A DNA stretch of 64,000 nucleotides from Fasciolopsis buskii (taxonomy: Eukaryota; Platyhelminthes; Trematoda; Plagiorchiida; Fasciolidae), in contig LUCM01003323.1 in assembly GCA_008360955.1 (NCBI GenBank), positions 276,588 through 340,587 on the forward strand, in the 5' to 3' direction. Position numbers and translations under genes: made by a program. Positions 27,501-37,235 of the stretch are shown here, piece by piece; the stretch's first letter is position 1, and each line of letters begins with the position of its first letter. The notes under the pieces are model-generated. The model was not told the DNA's origin. It saw nothing but the letters and a program-made list of their open reading frames with translations, and searched no databases.

Positions 27501-30500
27501 TCATAGAATGTAACAAATTATTTGAAATGTGAAGCAAATGCTCTGGGCAATAATTGGTAGCAAAAACTAATTATGCGTGTTCAGTGAAACTAGACCATAG
27601 AAGGGGATAACGGTTGGTATCGTCTTTGAAAAACTTAGTGAAACAGAAAAATGGGTTGCTCATCACAAGTAGTATTTTGGTAAGAGAGACTACGAGAAAC
27701 AGTAGTTTGACAACAAAGCCTAATGGGCGAAAACATGTGTGCGAAATTCCTTCCAGTGAATTGCATGGGTAATATTTGTGAAAGTAACTCAAATTTGCCT
27801 AAATAACTTCGTTGAATTCCCATCAAATTTCAAACCCCATTGATCACTCCTTTGCACATAGACCAAAGAGAATACGTCTTATATCTTCCGGGTGTTCGGT
27901 ATTTACTCTGGTACTAGATGGAATGTGTGGACTTGTTATTTCCGTGGTGATGTGAGACGTCAAATTGTGGTATTTTGTTTGTATTGACTTATAGCCTATA
28001 GATGGAACACCTATCGTGTTATGGTGCAAGCTGTCTTCGGGTGTATGCGTATCCTGCCAAAGTCGAAGACTTCTCCCAGGTTGATTCATCCCATCCCCGT
28101 GTTACGATCTGCGAGACGGTTGCAACAGGAAGAATGAAGGAAGCGAAACGATATTTGCCATAGTGAAAAAGTCGAGCGCATTTTGATGTGCCAGTCGAAC
28201 TATAAGACTATCAGTGTTACGGAACGAAATCTACCTGGTGTGCTGCAGCGGGAAGTTCCTATCGGAGTAAGAGAAGAGAAAGTTCAAAAATAAACAGAAA
28301 GCCGTAGAGAAATTTTAAGAGGTTTCCGTCCTGAATCTCTTGATATTTATAGCCACAGAAATCACGGGAAGTGATACTTTTACGGTGGCATTACTTTTTA
28401 CTTTTCGGCAGAGCTTGACTTCGATGAAAATTAAGTTTATTTGAGCTTTTCTGCATACAACGCGATTTGTATTCTCTTTCGATGCTTTCCTGATTTGGTT
28501 CTACGTTGTTTTAATTCGAAACCTCAAGGATTCTGCTCCTTTAAGGAATGTCTCATGGCCAGCCACTGTGAAAATTAGACTGCTTTCGTCGTTCGAGTTT
28601 TGTGATCAGCTCATAATCATTGGGCCACTTACTGTCCACTAGGTATCCACTGATCAGATGTAATGATTGTCTGCCTGGTGAGAATATACATTAGTGAAAG
28701 TTGTCCAGACTTATTGTAGGCTACAGTGTTAAAGCAACTGTAGGACTAAAAATGCATCATAACAGTTTCTGGATTCAGCGACAAACTGTTTGCTTGAACA
28801 CCATTGTCAAGTATCAGAGGGTACTTCAGCCACACGGGTAGATTGCCAAATAGTTTCCCTATCACTGATCGGCTTTTTCTCCCAGTTGGCATTTAAACTC
28901 GGTAGTGGATCATGCAGAACAGAAGGAGTGGTCATCTTTCACCAACCCGCTCTGATTTCGGTTGCTGCCTCCCAACGCCGTGAACCCGAGAACGAGAAAG
29001 GCTGAAGGATCAACACCAAGACAGTAAACTAGAGAAAATTATGCAGTAAAGGAAACACTTGAAGTACAAGAATGTCATTGACTGAAATGTTAAACTATAT
29101 CACCTGCTACCTTTAACCACCACTTGGGAAGATCTAATAGTAGTCTGACTTCACATTCACGAGCCAGTTTACTGGCTAAGGTCACTGGCTGTAGCGTCAT
29201 CATCTAACCGACTGGGCGCACCTTGCAAAACAGTATCTGCCTCGGAGAGCAGTGCGCAGGGTGACAGGCAACATGTGAAAATGCACAAGCCATGACCAAA
29301 CTACCTAAACCTATTCTGGTTCAGTACCTGCCCTAAAGGTTGAACCCCGGAACCTAATATCTTAAGCTAAACTTCTGAGTTACTGGCAAAATTCTGCAAA
29401 TATATTCTACGGATACCAAGAAAGACAACGGTTTTCAAACACCTAAAGTCTTCATACAGTCACGCTTTTTAGCAAGGCAGCAGCACCTGCCTCGTTGCTA
29501 CTGTGTGTACGTGACCTCTGATAATAAGACGTGGCGTTGATACCACAGATGTATCAAACTAGTGAATAGCTTTCAAGCCTTCTGTACAAGCGGAGACCAT
29601 CAGGTAAAATGTGAATACCCAATTAAGCAGCACTCTCTGCTGCACCCATTCATTCTCCTAGAAGAAGTCAGACTGCTTACTGCTTGATTAAATGTGAACC
29701 CCACTATTCTTAAAAGGATCCGCAAAATGTGTTATGTCGTGTAAATCGCGTTGTAGTGTTGGCAACATTTAAGTGCGAACATCGAAATCCAAGTGAAATC
29801 CACTAAATACGCCATTGTTTCTGTTCCATCATGGTGGTCAGTGATTCAGTGAATCACAATCCCCTTTGTTCAGTACTTGTCCCGGAATCAGAGTGCTTTT
29901 CCACATGCCATCGTTGTGCCAGATGGTGTGATTCTATCCAGCCTAGGTTCGTTCCAGCTGTTCATATGGAACGACATTTTAAATGTCCTAAATACGTGGA
30001 CAACCTCTTTCATTTCCCTAGAAAACGAAACAGTTACTGATCTTAGTTCATTGTCGACGGATTCACCTCAGACACACTCATGACTGGGCACGATACAAGT
30101 CAAATTAATTCATATCATTAATTGCTTCATGCCATCCAAGATGTAAATTTCTAACTCTTAGTAGTCCACTTAAAACAGGAATAATGAAATCTGCGGCAAA
30201 GTTGAAAATTATAAAATCCGAGGCGGTCACTAGGGTGTTCACATAATAATCAGGGGTAATTGTTAGCATGTACAATAAAAACCATAGTTTTCACCGCTAT
30301 TCATAAACGTCCAGTTTTCCACTTGCTTATATGGGTTATTGGGGAAATTGCCAAAATGTACTGAACAGCCATGCACGCTATTGGCGCATAAATAAACCCA
30401 TTTAGCCCCGTAGACAAAATCATTTGGGAGTTCCGGTTTAGACGAAATGTGTTTAATCGGTCAAGCCAAATGTAATAGGAAAATTTGTTCTCAGTTTGCC

Positions 30501-33500
30501 AAAGTCATTACGCAAGTGGCAAAGACAATTTGCAAACTTCCTCATTACACAGGCTGACTAAAGAGTATGAGATTTTGCAGTTAAATAACCGTTGCAACTG
30601 GAATCCGGTAGATTCTACCAGTGATTACTGACACAAACTCGGTCAGGAAGTGAAAAGTAAACACTTCCGATCAAGCATTCGTAAACCAGAGTTATTCCGT
30701 CGTTTACCGGTGTGTCAGTCAGTTTGTCCGTCTGTCAACTACTTGGGCAGTTTATTTCTTGTACATTGGGCACAAAGCGTATATATGGTGTTATATATAT
30801 ACATATATATATATATATAACCGCATTGAAGAAAAGAAGCCAACCAAAGAAGAATTTATGTGATCATTTCATCTTAGGCAAGTGAAAGTGACACAGATCG
30901 ACAAAGCGGTCATAACCGGTGTTCTTGGATTCAGACGGTGCGCTCAAATATATGCGTCATTTTTCATTGCAGCCAGGAGTCGAAAAGCCGGAAGTAATGT
31001 TAACTGCATTAATTACAGCGGTCTGAACCACCGGCATCTAGAGTACTTCATGAAACTGACCATCATTGATCGCGGTTAAATAGTTGAAATACTGGTATAT
31101 TATCAGTCAAGTGATGGCAGTTCCCATTCGTCATGGGAAACTTGTGGTAACTTCGTGCAATTGTTCCATTCTGGCCAGGAAGTATCAGTACGGTAAATCA
31201 CGGTGATCGAGTGCGTGCCGAATGCCTTGACCGTTTAATTATAAGGGATAGCCTTCAAGGGTGAGATAGACATCAATTTCATGTGATACACAACAATTCT
31301 CACGATGAACTGCACAACACGACAAGCTTCTGCTTGAATTGCAAGTAATTGTTACTGGGACGTTTTCTAGGTAAGAAAGTAATCTACCATTTGATTTTTC
31401 GTAGTACTTTTGTTCCGTAACATAAATGACCCAAAATAGTCCCACTATTTTTACAATTCTTTTCTCCGACTGGCAAGGGTACCCTACTTCGAAAGTGAAC
31501 ATTATGATTCTTGTGAAAATATCGACAATCCGGTTCCAATTTCATCATAGTTTAGTGGCGTACGCTCGATTTTGGTTTCTCAACAACGCTATTTTGACCA
31601 CTGATTCATATATATATATATATATATACACATATATATATATATATGTACGTATGTATATATATATATATATCGTTATTCTGTCCAAGAGGCGTCCGAT
31701 TACTCCACACCAGCTAGCCTCTGCTGACATAGAAGATGAATGCCCAAAAATAACTCCCCATGCTTGTTATTAGAGTTTCGTTTCGTTTCGTTTCGTTTCG
31801 CAACAACAATTTTTCCATATCATTTTGGACAGATGTTGGGCATATGGTGAACCTGGGGGAGGTAAACAACTAGTTAAAATGTTTTCCGATTTCCCGCATT
31901 GCTAAACTAACTGTTTAGGTGACTGTCGCGAATGGAAACTTCATTTCCATTCCGCGAGATGTTTTTGTTGCCGGCTGCGCTTCGATTTGAAATCATTTTG
32001 AAAGAGGGGATGAGAATCCCTAAGTCAGTAAAGAAATAACTAGGGATAAACTGGCAGTGTTAAAACTTGTAATTAATTTCCGAAACGTTTTCGTTGGGCA
32101 GAACTACATTAGAATTTTACTCTTGTCCCATGTGCATGTTTGATGTTTACGACAAGCTGAACATTTTGGACCAGCTAGTGAATGTGGTTTCTCGTGGCTA
32201 GGAAATCACATACAATCTGACAAACTAATCCATGTGTCTCTCAGTCTAAGGCGCAAAATAACAACACCATACTCCATATTGCGCGTGAGTAAGCTGCAAT
32301 AAAATGACCATTTTTATTCTCATGTGATTAAGTAAAGGCAGAAAACAAAGGCAATAGCGATTTTCCCGGTGCCTGTTTTCGTGGACTGAAACTTTCACTT
32401 CAGAACTTTCGCGATTAGAAGTTGTCGCACCGTATGCCTCTCCCCTATGCAGACAAGCATTTCATGGACCGGATAGTTCATACCTTTCGTCCAAATGAAT
32501 CGAACAGACAAAGAAAATTGTGATGTGAAGTCATTTCTAGCAAAGGTAAAGTTAATTTTCCCCAATGATCAAATATCAGAGTGCACATATTACTAGCTAC
32601 AGACGGCTACCTAATGATGACAAATTTGCAAAGTAACCTGTTTCGCGACAACCTTGTAAAAAGCAATTTGACACCTTAGTCTTGATTAAAATTTATTTCT
32701 ACCACAGTACAAACTCCAAGAGCGTACCCTGGAAGAAAGATTGCCTCCTCCGTAGGAAAACTCTTACTCGGTCTTGATTTATTTTAACCTCAAAAATTCG
32801 AACGACAATCGTCCGCAGTGAGGTCACTGTATTGACAAAGTGTGCTGAGAAAGATAGTAATAGATTTTAAAAATGATTCAAAGGAACCAATGAGGCATTT
32901 GTGGAACACTGAAGTGATTTGTCCATTTTGGGGTTAAGGATCGAAATACGAACCTTCTGTCTATCTGGTAAGCGGGGTCATTTAGTGAATAGTAATAGTT
33001 AGGACCTATAGGTTAAGAGGCACATTGGCTTATAGATCCAGTCACGCAGAGTGGGCTTTTTCAACACGAAAAATGGGAATGAACGTTGTATGATCTGAAA
33101 TGGTTAATCCTCTTGAACACCCTAACAGTTTACACTTTCAAAGCTAACTTATAAAGTCCGTTTCGAGGATCGAGGGAGAAGACCAACTGTTTGGTACTCA
33201 TTTAGCGCTCAAATAGTTCAGTTTCAACGTTGTCCCTCGGTGTCCATAAACAACGAAACGCGCTACGATTAAACTGGTTACCCTACGTGTGTTTTTTCGT
33301 CAAAATGGAAATCCGTTTTGGAAATGGGCCAAGAAAAACCAGTTCGATCAACCTGCTGTGGAACCACTTTGCAAAGCTTGTAAATTATCACATCGTAAAA
33401 CTGTATGTGGCATGAGACTGGACACCCAACTGTCATCCCAGTATTAACATTAACTGTATCACTTAAGTAAAGCCCATAAATGTATGCAATAAAAGTGAAA

Positions 33501-36500
33501 TGATAATAGCATTGGTGATATAAATGATGTTGTTTGCCCTTTTGTTAACGAACCTTGCAATTTTATGTCTTCCTAAATGTCCCCATGTGCTTCGTTTCCC
33601 TCTAGTATGCGACTCCAAATGCGATTATCCAGCTGCTTGTAACGCTATGGAAACGCTCCTGGTACATCGAGCCCATGTGGAATCAGGGCTTTTGGAAAAG
33701 TTATGCCATCATCTAAGAGAACGCGGTGTAAGTTGGGCACGCGAAACGGATTTCCTCGGTTTCCAGCACTTAGTGAATTGCACGCTCCCAATCACATGCC
33801 CGCTCACGGTTTCATTCATCATCTCTGGATACATGCACTGTTTCTAACGTATAATTCATGATATCATATTCACAAAGCGCCATTCAATGAGCAGCTTGCA
33901 CTGGTTGAAGGAAAACATCGACATCATTAATTAGTCAAGCACATACTATACAACAGTACTGTGTGAGACATACAAACTGAAGTCTGACATCTCAGTTGAT
34001 TTCGGAAATCACGAAACAAAGCTACCACATATTTTAGTTTTGGCAAACTGAATTTATAATTTCAGAATCTTATCAGTGCAAGCACCTGTATTCGAACACC
34101 AGTCGGGTAACTTATCACCCGGTTACGGATGCGTTAATAGCACTCTGAGCCATTCGGGTATGTCGTTCACCTTAACCACCCCCTCCCTACCTCTAAGTGC
34201 TCGAAAAGTCGAGGGTGCACTAAAATTATGTTTGCACTACCTCCCATAAACTTACCCAGGGTGTTCTATTCTACTGGAAAGCAGAAATTTTTAGAAACGT
34301 TTACATCAATCGTTTAATCTGAAATATACGAATGACGTATTTCGGGAAAAATCTTTGTAAAAATATTTCAGTTGGTTGTGCGGAGAGCAGTGACACTCAT
34401 GCAGTTTATAGTAGTCTGACCACATTTGTTTTCTCGTTGTACTGTCAATTTGATCATGTCGGTATAACTATTAGGCTTCATAATTTACCAGGGGAACGAC
34501 TGAATTCAGTCTGGGCAGCCTGACAACTTGTGAGTAACCCTTTTTGATCCAGGTCGAACTTTTTGCCGGTCCGGGAATGATACGTTTTGCCAATGATTTA
34601 GGCGGGACAATGGAACCAGCTCCAAGCTTGTCCCACGAATACGGTGATATGCAGTGCACGGTTGATGTGGTGGAGAATTTGCGCGAGGCGACTGAGTTCA
34701 TCGCATCGCACGGGTCTGCTCATACGGAATCTATTGTCACAGAAAATGGTAAGTTGTTGTTGCTGTCGAAGCGTTGTCAGTGGTTAACTTTAAAACCCCG
34801 TTAAACGGAGTTCGCATATCTCACGCTCATTATCATAGTGTTTTGTTCACCTGCTGTTTGTCTGTGGAAATTCAATCGGTTTGGTATCCGTTCTGCGGTA
34901 GCTAACGCGGAAACATTTTTTTCACTATGAGAGGACATTTACAAAAGAATGACATTCAAATGTACCTACAACGCAGAAACGGACTGTGATGGATAGACTG
35001 CCGGGATGTCTTTCAGATAGAAATAGTCGAAATTTGTTTGACACAACAAGTGCAGATGCAACATTATTTTTTCGTCCTCTGGTGAAATGTTACTTGTTGA
35101 CAAATTGTGGCTAGATGTTCATCAGTGTCAACTTTGGGTTAAAATTCAGACATGAAATCGCCGAAGACTGAAACACATATTTCCTGGGGGATTTCATCGT
35201 AACTTTGATGCAGACCATGTTGTCATCCGAAGGGTATATCTCTTCTAATCGAATTTGCCTTTCTAAATTTCCTAAAGTTGAAAGTCCCACTTTAACGAAG
35301 TAAAAGCCAATCATTCAGCTACCAATATACTGGCAACAGTCGGTAAGGATTCCCTTGTCTTAAAGATGTACCAGACTTAATGTTCTTGAGACTGTGATTG
35401 GTGTTTCTTTCGGTGATGGATGTGAAACAGGGGACAACTTGGTAATAAGATTCATATCCCAATAACCCTACATAATTTGATCACTATGGACTGGATTAGT
35501 TACTTGAAACTGTCTAGATGAATGCAGCTTTCTTCCACGAAATACCTATGTGTGTCTGCTACATCAAGCTATGAGCAAGACGTCCGGCAACCCATTACCA
35601 ATCTGCATCTGCACAAACTCACGCTAAGATATCTAAAGTGGAAAACAATAAATTTTGTTGTTTTGGACATTATAACGTTTCACGTAACTTTAATCTGTTT
35701 CTACACAGAAAGTATTAATCCCCATGTACCAAAACACGCGCCAAAATAGATTAATTGACTAGTGGTTATTTAAACGTTTAGCATTCTGGAAAATAATGCC
35801 TGTGTTCTTCATGAATGCTCAAGCCATTTTGAGCCTGCATATAGTGATTTTAACAAAAACACCCGCCCATCTCGGCCCAAGGACTTAGTCTGAAAGTTAA
35901 CAAAGCCCGACTGATTTTATGTTAAAATTCAAAATGACCACTTTGAAGGTATTATCCCTCGGTTCTCAGTTTTAGTGTTGGATGAATATTACACTGATGG
36001 GATGTATACTGTAAATTTTGTGAGCATTTTCCCATGAAATTTCAGACTACAATTATGAAATTAATGCGTTTAGTGTAGCTGATCTGTTGTTACTAGAATC
36101 ATTCGTTGCAAATCAAGATGTGAACTTTGTCTAATCCAATAATTAAATTTGTTGAAAAGTGTCAAGTTTTGGAGAACTCCGTAGAGGTCCTGGTAGCTCT
36201 GACCAAACTAACTTTTAAGCCCACTGAATGCCCTACGACGTAACGAGACTGCTCACTGCCGATGGATGCGATGAAATTCCAATGTCAACCTAGCAACGGT
36301 GTGTACAAGTAGACGGACGACTGAACAAAAAGGTACCATATACGCACACTGCCTAGAGGCAATGATCTCCAAACTGACAGTGTACTTCTAGGGCAAGATT
36401 TTACTCTCGATTCGTACATGAAACATGCCACTCATAACAAAATAAAAGAAACTTGCGACCGTTGTAGAATTAAATGAAAGGCTAGAGAAGCCAAGCTGCA

Positions 36501-37154
36501 TCTGAACCGACTGCTTTCGTACCTCTCGCTAAACCCATCCGGTACTGGAGTAAAAATACTTGGAAAACTGCGCCACGCATAGGAAAATGATCACACTCCA
36601 AAGCATCTGCAAATATTCTTTTAAGTATCTAGTTAAAGAAAGCAGCACACGAGCCTTTGTATACGTAATAATAGTCTATTCAAAGGTCTGCTTGCCACAT
36701 GTTTTCATGTGCGATGACAAAGAATCTATAAACTGAATAATTTATGTCTTCTCATTCTCCTATCATTTTCAGTCTCAAATGCCGAAGAATTCTTGCAAAA
36801 CGTTGATAGCGCCTGTGTATTTCACAACGCTAGTACTCGATTCGCGGATGGTTACCGTTTTGGCCTAGGTAAGTTTACGTGAATTGCATGAGCAACACCA
36901 ACTTTATCGGTTTGGTTGTAATCAATGATGAAATCGTCAGCTTCAACGAGGCACTTGCCCTGCGGTTCACTTGATTGTACCTTGTAGGAGCCGAGGTAGG
37001 AATAAATACCGGACGGATTCATGCAAGGGGTCCGGTTGGAATCGAGGGCCTGCTCACAACCAAATGGATTCTGCGGGGAACTGGCCAGACAGTGAAAGAC
37101 TTCAGCACGGGAAAACAAGTTTACGTGCATGAGAGTCTCACAATGGATAAATAG
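6232..37154 (+). CDS. ALDH18A1: Delta-1-pyrroline-5-carboxylate synthase, 9 exons, 5' part outside window
   Basis: Bifunctional P5CS phosphorylates glutamate (glutamate 5-kinase) and reduces the product with NADPH (gamma-glutamyl phosphate reductase), giving P5C for proline and ornithine synthesis; animal homologues are mitochondrial. Join of 6232-6516, 9474-9624, 9805-9948, 14396-14622, 22773-23130, 33606-33727, 34553-34748, 36773-36868 and 36988-37154 is 1746 nt, 581 residues plus TAG, with every splice phase matching and GT-AG junctions. Visible motifs in order: [18 protein letters not shown] and GTGGMQNK of the kinase; [33 protein letters not shown] with the catalytic Cys at 23079-23081, [27 protein letters not shown] and HARGPVG of the reductase. 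Human P5CS is about 795 residues, so roughly 200 N-terminal residues (start of the kinase and any mitochondrial presequence) are missing. I found no exon for them in 1-6231, so they probably lie upstream. No frameshift or internal stop is seen. Identity is very secure. Confidence 0.96.
6517..9473 (+). other. P5CS intron 1 of those visible (2957 bp)
   Basis: GTAATT to CAG. Contains the tRNA-like motif near 6.7 kb. Apart from that nothing is recognised, including in the 7.7-8.2 kb open frames. Confidence 0.85.
6640..6735 (-). repeat. tRNA-like (SINE head) sequence
   Basis: The minus strand contains GGTTCAAGTCCCG, a good RNA polymerase III B box, about 35 nt after a weaker A-box-like segment (TTTGATCGCTGG). 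Acceptor and anticodon stems do not pair convincingly, so a functional tRNA gene is unlikely and a tRNA-derived SINE is the better guess. Confidence 0.35.
9474..9624 (+). CDS. ALDH18A1: P5CS exon b: kinase-reductase linker
   Basis: 151 nt, enters in phase 0 and leaves in phase 1. It encodes [19 protein letters not shown] then GLEVGTFF and ends QTARS plus one base, matching the human stretch that runs from the end of the kinase (ALWALQGGTSV) to the start of the reductase (MARSG). The acceptor is a pyrimidine tract containing an uninterrupted run of about nine C, then CAG; the donor is G|GTGAGT at 9625. Confidence 0.92.
9805..9948 (+). CDS. ALDH18A1: P5CS exon c: start of reductase domain
   Basis: 144 nt, phase 1 in and phase 1 out. 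It encodes [20 protein letters not shown] followed by ENLANSL and [16 protein letters not shown], the first helices of the aldehyde-dehydrogenase-like reductase fold. The acceptor is CCACAG|CA and the donor G|GTGAAC. The preceding intron is only 180 bp, so exons b and c form a close pair. Confidence 0.9.
10265..10385 (-). repeat. tRNA-like (SINE head) sequence
   Basis: The minus strand contains GGTAGCCTAGTGGTTGATCA, an A box matching TRGCNNAGYNGG, with a degraded B-box-like GGAGTTCGGCTT about 45 nt on. There is no complete cloverleaf. It lies in P5CS intron 3. Confidence 0.35.
12010..12440 (+). repeat. Dispersed repeat family R1, copy 1 (P5CS intron 3)
   Basis: Two blocks match the region 53960-54430 in the same orientation: one around GAAAGTGCAA / TTTCGG / ATGAG / GTGACAGTG (12030-12110), and one from AATATAAA to GACCGACTGA (12275-12400). 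Blocks are roughly 75-80% alike by eye, with indels between them. The surrounding sequence is more GC-rich than the intron average. The type of element was not identified; no coding frame is conserved. Confidence 0.5.
14000..14038 (+). repeat. (CA)n microsatellite
   Basis: CA dinucleotide tract with two interruptions (CG, AAA) in P5CS intron 3, about 360 bp upstream of exon d. Confidence 0.95.
14396..14622 (+). CDS. ALDH18A1: P5CS exon d: NADPH-binding part of reductase
   Basis: 227 nt, phase 1 in and phase 0 out. It encodes [35 protein letters not shown] and [18 protein letters not shown]; the last block is the strongly conserved nucleotide-site motif of gamma-glutamyl phosphate reductases. 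The acceptor is GACGAAG and the donor CAA|GTGAGT. The reading frame runs on into the intron to 14895, but that extension has no P5CS similarity and is intron. Confidence 0.94.
18085..18165 (-). repeat. tRNA-like (SINE head) sequence
   Basis: The minus strand carries GATTGGTTCAAATCACGG, a B-box-like motif, downstream of a possible A box. Stems are not convincing. It lies in P5CS intron 4 (14623-22772). Confidence 0.25.
20930..21015 (+). repeat. tRNA-like (SINE head) sequence
   Basis: The plus strand has TTAGCCTAACGACTACGGCG followed about 35 nt later by CCCGGGTCGACATCCC, in the layout of degraded A and B boxes. No closed cloverleaf is seen. It lies in P5CS intron 4. Confidence 0.25.
22200..22250 (+). 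repeat. Degenerate TTGACTTGATTCGA tandem repeat
   Basis: Imperfect tandem of GACTTGATT, CGATT and TTGACTTAATT units in P5CS intron 4, about 520 bp before exon e. Confidence 0.6.
22773..23130 (+). CDS. ALDH18A1: P5CS exon e: reductase catalytic exon
   Basis: 358 nt, phase 0 in and phase 1 out, the largest exon. It starts [17 protein letters not shown] and includes [13 protein letters not shown] and [19 protein letters not shown]; the cysteine of GIC (23079-23081) aligns with the catalytic thiol that forms the thioacyl intermediate. The acceptor is AACTAG and the donor TTG|GTGAGT. It lies between introns of about 8.2 and 10.5 kb. Confidence 0.95.
24022..24304 (-). repeat. Right copy of near-identical 283-bp inverted repeat
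   Basis: Lies in P5CS intron 5, inverted relative to 1-283 and about 99% identical over its length. Identity this high contrasts with the heavily decayed LINE copies nearby, so the copies are young or homogenised. Flanks beyond 24304 cannot be compared because the partner runs off the window. Confidence 0.93.
24590..26480 (-). mobile_element. Decayed non-LTR retrotransposon with endonuclease and RT domains (family B, copy 1)
   Basis: Minus strand inside P5CS intron 5. From the 5' side: an endonuclease-like segment ([24 protein letters not shown]), GDFN at 26093-26082, a linker resembling FNTSLL.SCIPD.WK.-I-VPI-KSNQ near 25330-25200, then the RT blocks [20 protein letters not shown] near 25050-24990, [14 protein letters not shown] and [12 protein letters not shown] near 24778-24750. 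The tyrosine codon before ADD has become TAG. Many frameshifts and stops are present. The thumb region continues across a GA/CT repeat at 24615-24636. No target-site duplication was identified, so ends are approximate. Confidence 0.75.
24615..24636 (+). repeat. (GA)n microsatellite
   Basis: Eleven GA units. On the minus strand this CT tract falls inside the thumb region of the decayed LINE: residues resembling NTSKYFKCL precede it and RSAYS follows it, where the 45-kb copy reads continuously. Confidence 0.95.
27398..27445 (+). repeat. Degenerate ATACAATRCAATA tandem repeat
   Basis: Imperfect AATACAA / AATAAAA / AACACAA units in P5CS intron 5; A-rich low-complexity sequence. Confidence 0.6.
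30791..30819 (+). repeat. (TA)n microsatellite
   Basis: TA dinucleotide tract with one CA interruption in P5CS intron 5. Confidence 0.95.
31608..31672 (+). repeat. Compound (TA)n microsatellite
   Basis: About 65 bp of TA units interrupted by ACACA and GTACGTATG segments; largely self-complementary. P5CS intron 5. Confidence 0.95.
31775..31800 (+). repeat. (GTTTC)n pentanucleotide repeat
   Basis: Five perfect copies of GTTTC, about 100 bp after the compound TA tract. Confidence 0.95.
33606..33727 (+). CDS. ALDH18A1: P5CS exon f
   Basis: 122 nt, phase 1 in and phase 0 out. It encodes [19 protein letters not shown] then [14 protein letters not shown] and HHLRERG, matching the human [20 protein letters not shown] block of the reductase. 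The acceptor is TTCCCTCTAG; GTAAGT follows GGT at 33728. Confidence 0.94.
33728..36772 (+). other. P5CS introns 6 and 7 (825 and 2024 bp, around exon g)
   Basis: Two intron stretches, 33728-34552 and 34749-36772, separated by exon g. Nothing recognised beyond splice signals. Confidence 0.8.
34553..34748 (+). CDS. ALDH18A1: P5CS exon g
   Basis: 196 nt, phase 0 in and phase 1 out. It encodes VELFAGPGM, then [19 protein letters not shown] and [13 protein letters not shown], equivalent to the human EYGDLELCIEVV and YGSSHTDVIVTED segments. The acceptor is TTGATCCAG and the donor G|GTAAGT at 34749. Confidence 0.94.
36773..36868 (+). CDS. ALDH18A1: P5CS exon h
   Basis: 96 nt, phase 1 at both ends. 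It encodes [20 protein letters not shown] then [13 protein letters not shown], one of the most conserved reductase segments. The acceptor is ATTTTCAG and the donor TAG|GTAAGT. Confidence 0.95.
   Translation, partial: SQMPKNSCKTLIAPVYFTTLVLDSRMVTVLA
36988..37154 (+). CDS. ALDH18A1: P5CS exon i: terminal coding exon
   Basis: 167 nt, phase 1 in, ending in TAG at 37152-37154. It encodes [30 protein letters not shown] and a variable tail ending [11 protein letters not shown], similar in length to the animal C-terminus. The preceding intron is 119 bp with acceptor CTTGTAG. Confidence 0.95.
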
Positions 37155-37229
37155 ATGTGAAGAAAAAATCTTTTAGTCCTCGATACCGAATTGTATTTCT
37201 AAATTACTGGCTCTATGGATTTTTGCATA

Positions 37230-37235
37230 AATAAA
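37230..37235 (+). promoter_or_regulatory. Probable P5CS polyadenylation signal
   Basis: AATAAA occurs 76 nt after the P5CS stop codon, inside the run CATAAATAAAAC and followed by a T-rich stretch. This is the first canonical hexamer after the stop and gives a short 3' UTR. It is inferred from position and sequence only. Confidence 0.55.

Larger units (their letters stand above)
23131..33605 (+). other. P5CS intron 5 (10475 bp)
   Basis: The largest intron. Contains the right copy of the inverted repeat, the minus-strand LINE, GA, TA and GTTTC microsatellites and an A-rich tandem. The minus frame 28089-27844 reads protein-like but has no recognised family. Confidence 0.85.

Noticed and set aside
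27844..28089. Minus-strand 81-codon frame in P5CS intron 5
   Set aside because: Protein-like composition but no recognised family and no splice context.
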